Shown here piece by piece: positions 15,557 to 18,949 of a DNA stretch of 18,949 nucleotides. Within the stretch, counting starts at the first letter, position 1, and the number at the start of each line of letters is the position of its first letter. Origin of the DNA: JAFGED01 sp034430835 (GTDB taxonomy: Bacteria > Chloroflexota > Anaerolineae > B4-G1); the NCBI GenBank assembly GCA_034430835.1, contig DAOUDX010000413.1, positions 1-18,949 on the forward strand, read 5' to 3'. The notes below the pieces were generated by a model, which was not told the origin of the DNA, did no database searches, and was given only the letters and a program-made list of their open reading frames with translations. Both the position numbers and the translations under genes were made by a program.

Positions 15557-17946
15557 CACTGGTTCCCCTTGATCGTGATCGTCAGCCTGTCTATCTCGAC
15601 CGCCTGCACGCCCGACTCCAGATGCACTAACACGCCGCCCGACATGATGACGTAAGGCTCGGCGTTCGAAATCACATTCTCGCCCCAGTTGACATCCAAT
15701 CCATCCCAGCCATCGATCTCCCGATTCCACAGCGAGACATGCGGTGGATTGGTCGTCGAACCGAAATTCACTCCTTCCATGGTCAATATCAACTCATCGA
15801 TCTCGCGAACCCCCAAGGCTGACCACGTGAAGCGAAAAGTGATCTCCGACTCAGGCCCCATGTAGAAACCCTCAGGCCAACTCTCCACCTGGCCAATAGC
15901 CTCTATCACCTCACGCCTCACCAGATCAGGAGGGACAATGCCAGTCGCTCCCAATTCCGGCGCGGTCAAAGGCAAGTCATAGACATACAGTCCCATGTCC
16001 ACCGAAGTATGCGGCCGGCCAACCACGTCCAGCGACAGGGGAGTATCCCCAGCCGTCCACCCCACGAGGTACACCCCCGGCTCCAATACGACCGTCCCGC
16101 CAGGGACCACACCGCCATAGGGCGAAGAATAGGGATCGAAAAAAGCCTGCAAGAACATGTACCGCCGGCGCAGATCAGGATCATCCCAATAGCTCGAGGT
16201 TCCGATGATTCGGTCAGGCAGGAGAGGGCTATACCCGAGAGGGCTATACCCGCCCGCCGCCCCAGATCCAAGGAAGGGTACGTTGATAGTCACCTCCTTA
16301 CCTGCCCCAAGATCACCCAGTCTCTGCTCGCCGTCCCACGCGATCACGAGCGCATCCTTCAAAGCAACCCCACCGTTGCGCACCTTCCCCTCCAGCCACA
16401 CGTCGCCACCGCCCCTATCGACCCATCGCAGGTCCGCCTCGACGGCCGGCACCTCGGCGTATCCCTCGACCAAGAAAGGTTCAATGCCGCCCACGTCCAC
16501 CCGCAGATCGGACACTGTCACACTTTCCGCATCTTCCAGAATCTCCAACGCTTGCTGCGAGGGCATTCCGCCATAGTAGTAATCTCCGGGCATCCCGCGG
16601 ACTTGGGCGCTGGGAAGCCGCACATCGTAGGTGGTGCGCCGGGGCGAAAAGATCCCCACCAACTGGTTCACCCTGCCGGTCTGCGATCCCCCCGGCACGT
16701 ACACCACCGCCAAGCGGTGCACGATCACGTCAAAGCCCCGCAACTGAAAGCCCGTCACGTAGGCGCAGGCGCTGAACCCCAAGATCAGCATTGGAATGGT
16801 CACCCAGGCTAGCTCACGCCGATCCAACTTGCGCAGGATGACATAGTTGACCGGACCGATCAGAAGCGCATAGACCAGCAAGAAACCCAAAATGTGCAGT
16901 GTCGAGGGGAGCCCTCGGCCGGGCAACGCGTTGACAGCTTCGAAGGCGGAGTATCCGTTTCGTATGGCCAACCTCTGAGTGCCTCCGGCCCTCGCCCCAA
17001 CGATCCACTCCCACAGACGCACAGCATCATCCCAGCTCGCGAACGGGTTCAGTCCGGCGTCAAAGGCGACGAAATCCACCTGTCCCGCTCCATAGGCCCG
17101 CCGCGCCAACAGGATGAGGTCGTCCTGCGCGATGAGCACCTCCCCATCCCGCAACGAGGTTTCGGCGACAGCGTAAGGGCCAACGGCGAGAGGGGCCCCC
17201 ACGTGCTCACCCAACGCCTGAAGGCTGCTCACAGAGCGCACGTCGCCTACTGTGACCGGCAGCAGGTCGGCCACGCCAGCAGCCGTGAGCGCTGCCCCCG
17301 CACCGCCACCCACGATCAAGTGGCCGCCCTGAGCCACCCAGGTTTCCAACGCCTCCTGCTGTTCGCCGCTGAGCGCCGTCGTGTCCACATCGTTCAGGAC
17401 CAATACGTCAAGCCCTTCCCAGGCCAACGGATCGGGCGGCAGCGAGGCCAGTTCCACGCGGGCCACCATCGCCTTTCCGCCCACCGGCGCGACGTTGGCC
17501 AGGAAGCCAAGCGCTGAAGGATCGCTGCCTGCAACGCCATAGAGCCGCTCGCCCGCATCCAGCCACGTGACCAGGACATTCTTCGCAATCTCTTCCCTCG
17601 CGGTGCACAGCTTCACCGTCAGCCGCGAGCTGGCAGACGAGCCAGGAGGCGGGAAGTAGAGAAAATACGCCTTGCGCGAACGGGCCGGCAGCACGACCTG
17701 CCTGGCGTATACATCCGACCGGGAGGCTCCGCCGCCTCCCACCGGCATGAGCAACTCGCCTTCAACATCAGATCCATCGTTCGAGAGAACGACGTACACC
17801 GGGCACCAAGCGTCCGTGCGACAGTAGCCATCGTAGCCGATCGAGATCTGCATCGTCAGGCTGGTATCGTCCTGAGCGGCGACGGGGCCCGCCATCCAGC
17901 TCAGCAGTACCACAGCAGCGATCAAGATCCACGTCGTTTTCTTCAC
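15556..17946 (-). CDS. Secreted/membrane protein with glutamine-amidotransferase-like region, ABC-associated
   Basis: This 796-residue protein heads the operon. GTG 17944-17946 with GGGAGGG about 6 bases upstream gives a clean signal peptide (MKKTTWILIAAVVLLSW..., cleavage near AA-QDD at 24). The open frame goes on upstream to 18126 but would cross the promoter. An outside domain of about 150 residues is followed by a GATase1-like segment (LDVLVLNDVDTTALS ... WVAQGGHLIVGGG, about 179-215). Two membrane helices lie at about 347-370 and 379-399, then a long second region with beta-rich character. The arrangement resembles auxiliary subunits of gliding-type ABC systems (GldG-like) by topology only. 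No catalytic triad was confirmed. The family is not recognised with certainty. Confidence 0.8.
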   Translation of the reverse strand: MKKTTWILIAAVVLLSWMAGPVAAQDDTSLTMQISIGYDGYCRTDAWCPVYVVLSNDGSDVEGELLMPVGGGGASRSDVYARQVVLPARSRKAYFLYFPPPGSSASSRLTVKLCTAREEIAKNVLVTWLDAGERLYGVAGSDPSALGFLANVAPVGGKAMVARVELASLPPDPLAWEGLDVLVLNDVDTTALSGEQQEALETWVAQGGHLIVGGGAGAALTAAGVADLLPVTVGDVRSVSSLQALGEHVGAPLAVGPYAVAETSLRDGEVLIAQDDLILLARRAYGAGQVDFVAFDAGLNPFASWDDAVRLWEWIVGARAGGTQRLAIRNGYSAFEAVNALPGRGLPSTLHILGFLLVYALLIGPVNYVILRKLDRRELAWVTIPMLILGFSACAYVTGFQLRGFDVIVHRLAVVYVPGGSQTGRVNQLVGIFSPRRTTYDVRLPSAQVRGMPGDYYYGGMPSQQALEILEDAESVTVSDLRVDVGGIEPFLVEGYAEVPAVEADLRWVDRGGGDVWLEGKVRNGGVALKDALVIAWDGEQRLGDLGAGKEVTINVPFLGSGAAGGYSPLGYSPLLPDRIIGTSSYWDDPDLRRRYMFLQAFFDPYSSPYGGVVPGGTVVLEPGVYLVGWTAGDTPLSLDVVGRPHTSVDMGLYVYDLPLTAPELGATGIVPPDLVRREVIEAIGQVESWPEGFYMGPESEITFRFTWSALGVREIDELILTMEGVNFGSTTNPPHVSLWNREIDGWDGLDVNWGENVISNAEPYVIMSGGVLVHLESGVQAVEIDRLTITIKGNQ
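16222..16251. repeat. Tandem 15-base duplication
   Basis: gagagggctataccc occurs twice head to tail without mismatch. It adds five residues (GYSPLGYSPL on the coding strand) to a loop of the secreted protein. It is a recent in-frame slippage or duplication. Confidence 0.85.
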
Positions 17947-18016
17947 AAGCCCTCCCGGCGCGATCCTCGGGTTTGTCCTTGGGACGCCCGGCTGCGCTCC
18001 CAGGTTCCACTTCGCT

Positions 18017-18044
18017 ATTATAGCATAACCTATGTCAGACTCAA
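18017..18044 (-). promoter_or_regulatory. Sigma70-like promoter of the ABC/MoxR operon
   Basis: On the minus strand TTGAGT (18039-18044) and a perfect TATAAT (18017-18022) are 16 bases apart. This places the transcript start about 60 bases before GTG 17946. It supports that start over the longer open frame. Confidence 0.7.
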
Positions 18045-18093
18045 CTGCGGCCGCCGGACGAATACCCGACGATCGCCCAACGCCGAGTCGAGC

Positions 18094-18121
18094 TTGCAGA
18101 CAGGCCGCTTCGCTATATAAT
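18094..18121 (+). promoter_or_regulatory. Possible promoter of the right-hand glycosyltransferase
   Basis: A perfect -10 TATAAT (18116-18121) has a weak -35 TTGCAG (18094-18099) at 16 bases. The gene start lies about 115 bases downstream, a long leader, so the assignment is moderate. Confidence 0.5.
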
Positions 18122-18238
18122 ACCACCAGCGTTCAATCCTGCCTCTTACACGCCTCGGCTGGCGGTTTTGTTCACCACGCACATAGCCTACCATAGACGT
18201 ATGGAGGTTCTGCCACGCCAGCGGAGATTGTGCAAAGA

Positions 18239-18949
18239 ATGCGCGACGCAGCTCTAGACACAAAATGCCGTCTTGGCCACGTGCTGGCTCATCCAGCTAT
18301 CGCATCCGCTCTGGTTGCGCTGGCGCTCACCGCGCTGCTCTACGGAGACACGCTCGCACTCCCCCTGTTCTCGGACGACCTGGTACAGATCCCCTGGCTG
18401 GAGTCGATCTCTTGGGGCGAGCTATGGGCCGCCCCCAGCCCTTACGGCTACTACCGGCCTGTGTGGTACAGCCTGTGGCGCGTGTGGGGTGCCCTGGTCG
18501 GCGGTCTGCACCCAGCGGGGCTGCATTTCCTCAACGTGGCCGCCCACTTCGCTGCCTCGTGGCTGGCAGGTCTGCTGAGTGCGACGTGGATTTCCCCGCC
18601 CCGCGAGCGGAGAGGGGTGCAAGAGGGGAGCAACATCATCGCCGCCTGCCTGGCCACTGCGCTGTTCGCCGCTTTCCCCTTCGCGCGCCAGGCCGTCGTC
18701 TGGCCCGGCGCAGTGTACAATCCGCTGGTCAGCGCCATGGCCGCCGGAGCGCTCCTGGCCTACGACCGTGGGCGGCAGCGCTGCAGCTTGCAATGGATCG
18801 GCCTGGCGCTGCTGCTCGCCGCACTGTCTGCGTTCACCTACGAGGCCGGTCTTCTAGTCGCGCTGCTGATCGTGCTAGCCGAGATCGCGGGCTGGGCACA
18901 GCACCGGTGGGAGCGCCGCTTTCAATGGGAGTGGCCGCTGGTCTTCGCC
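18239..18949 (+). CDS. GT-C-type membrane glycosyltransferase, N-terminal part (runs off the window)
   Basis: The frame from ATG 18239 is open to the window end, 237 codons. It encodes a hydrophobic first helix (AIASALVALALTALLYG), then FSDDLVQIPWLESISWGEL with an acidic pair in the first outer loop, and SPYGYYRPVWYSLWRVW, H-x-x-N-V-A-A-H and further helices. This is the layout of PMT/mannosyltransferase-like GT-C enzymes, which move sugars from lipid carriers to proteins or glycans. The in-frame GTG 18230 with GGAG 3 bases before it is an alternative start. Residues encoded at about 18595-18630 (PPRERRGVQEG) look like a short repeat insertion in a loop. It is divergent from the large operon; no catalytic assignment beyond family. 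Confidence 0.75.
   Translation, partial: MRDAALDTKCRLGHVLAHPAIASALVALALTALLYGDTLALPLFSDDLVQIPWLESISWGELWAAPSPYGYYRPVWYSLWRVWGALVGGLHPAGLHFLNVAAHFAASWLAGLLSATWISPPRERRGVQEGSNIIAACLATALFAAFPFARQAVVWPGAVYNPLVSAMAAGALLAYDRGRQRCSLQWIGLALLLAALSAFTYEAGLLVALLIVLAEIAGWAQHRWERRFQWEWPLVFA
18595..18630. repeat. GC-rich hairpin repeat fragment inside the glycosyltransferase gene
   Basis: The stretch ccccgccccgcgagcggaga and the following ggggtgcaagagggg resemble the CCCCTCTCCGCTCGCGGGG-type interspersed repeats seen in many GC-rich genomes (recalled, not searched). It includes CCGC-GA-GCGG. The frame stays open and it encodes a charged PRERRGVQEG between hydrophobic helices. Confidence 0.45.

Larger units (their letters stand above)
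17947..18238. other. Divergent promoter region between the operon head and the right-hand glycosyltransferase
   Basis: This stretch holds a minus-strand promoter at 18017-18044 and a plus-strand promoter at 18094-18121. Both -10 regions lie in a shared cttcgctat context on the plus strand. No RNA gene or longer inverted repeat was seen; the rest is unassigned. Confidence 0.6.

Noticed and set aside
15557..15730. Longer N-terminus for the ABC ATPase
   Set aside because: The added residues lie within the upstream gene and have no family similarity; ATG 15556 gives the standard start MAAIVETKGLVKRYG.
17947..18126. Longer N-terminus for the secreted protein
   Set aside because: It would include the -10/-35 region and hide the signal peptide; GTG 17946 has a ribosome site and a clean signal sequence.

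Overview
The window looks like a piece of a GC-rich Chloroflexota (Anaerolineae/Caldilineae-type) chromosome. That is an inference from gene style: Pro-Thr-linker lipoproteins, a NatA-like ABC ATPase with an IGYMPD loop, MoxR/DUF58/vWA genes, and many short interspersed hairpin repeats. No rRNA, tRNA, CRISPR array or transposase gene was found.

Layout. Almost everything is on the minus strand and reads from about 17946 down to the left edge. In transcription order: a secreted/membrane protein with a glutamine-amidotransferase-like region (15556-17946); an ABC ATPase (14609-15556); two ABC-2 permeases (13661-14572, 12664-13650); a DUF4175-like membrane/coiled-coil protein with an in-frame UGA (11121-12659); a Nudix hydrolase (10701-11120); an oligoendopeptidase F-type M3 peptidase (8910-10691); and a MoxR AAA+ ATPase (7888-8868). 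Genes overlap or lie 0-41 bases apart, so this is probably one operon, and a good promoter sits at 18017-18044. The theme then resumes with DUF58 (4974-5906), a membrane-anchored Reg_prop beta-propeller protein (2959-4965), a BatA-type vWA protein (1072-2952) and a broken GT-C glycosyltransferase (98-1066).

Between MoxR and DUF58, genes that are normally adjacent, lies a plus-strand cassette (about 5.9-7.88 kb) with two paralogous lipoprotein genes. Each has its own sigma70-like promoter with a 17-base spacer, and each is followed by a related 54-base inverted repeat. At the right edge a divergent GT-C membrane protein begins (18239 to the window end).

How the genes may work together. MoxR chaperones, DUF58 proteins and vWA membrane proteins commonly act together. 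Here they are combined with an ABC-2 exporter, an auxiliary protein reminiscent of the GldA/GldF/GldG arrangement, a DUF4175-like coiled-coil protein and a propeller sensor. This suggests a single envelope-associated machine whose substrate is unknown.

Most unusual points: a 150-base MITE-like element with a 9-base target duplication, inserted in frame in the glycosyltransferase; an in-frame UGA in the DUF4175-like gene that forms a CxxU motif and is followed by a hairpin with a GGUC loop; in-frame low-complexity repeats inside DUF58 and the right-hand glycosyltransferase; and the lipoprotein cassette splitting the MoxR-DUF58 pair.
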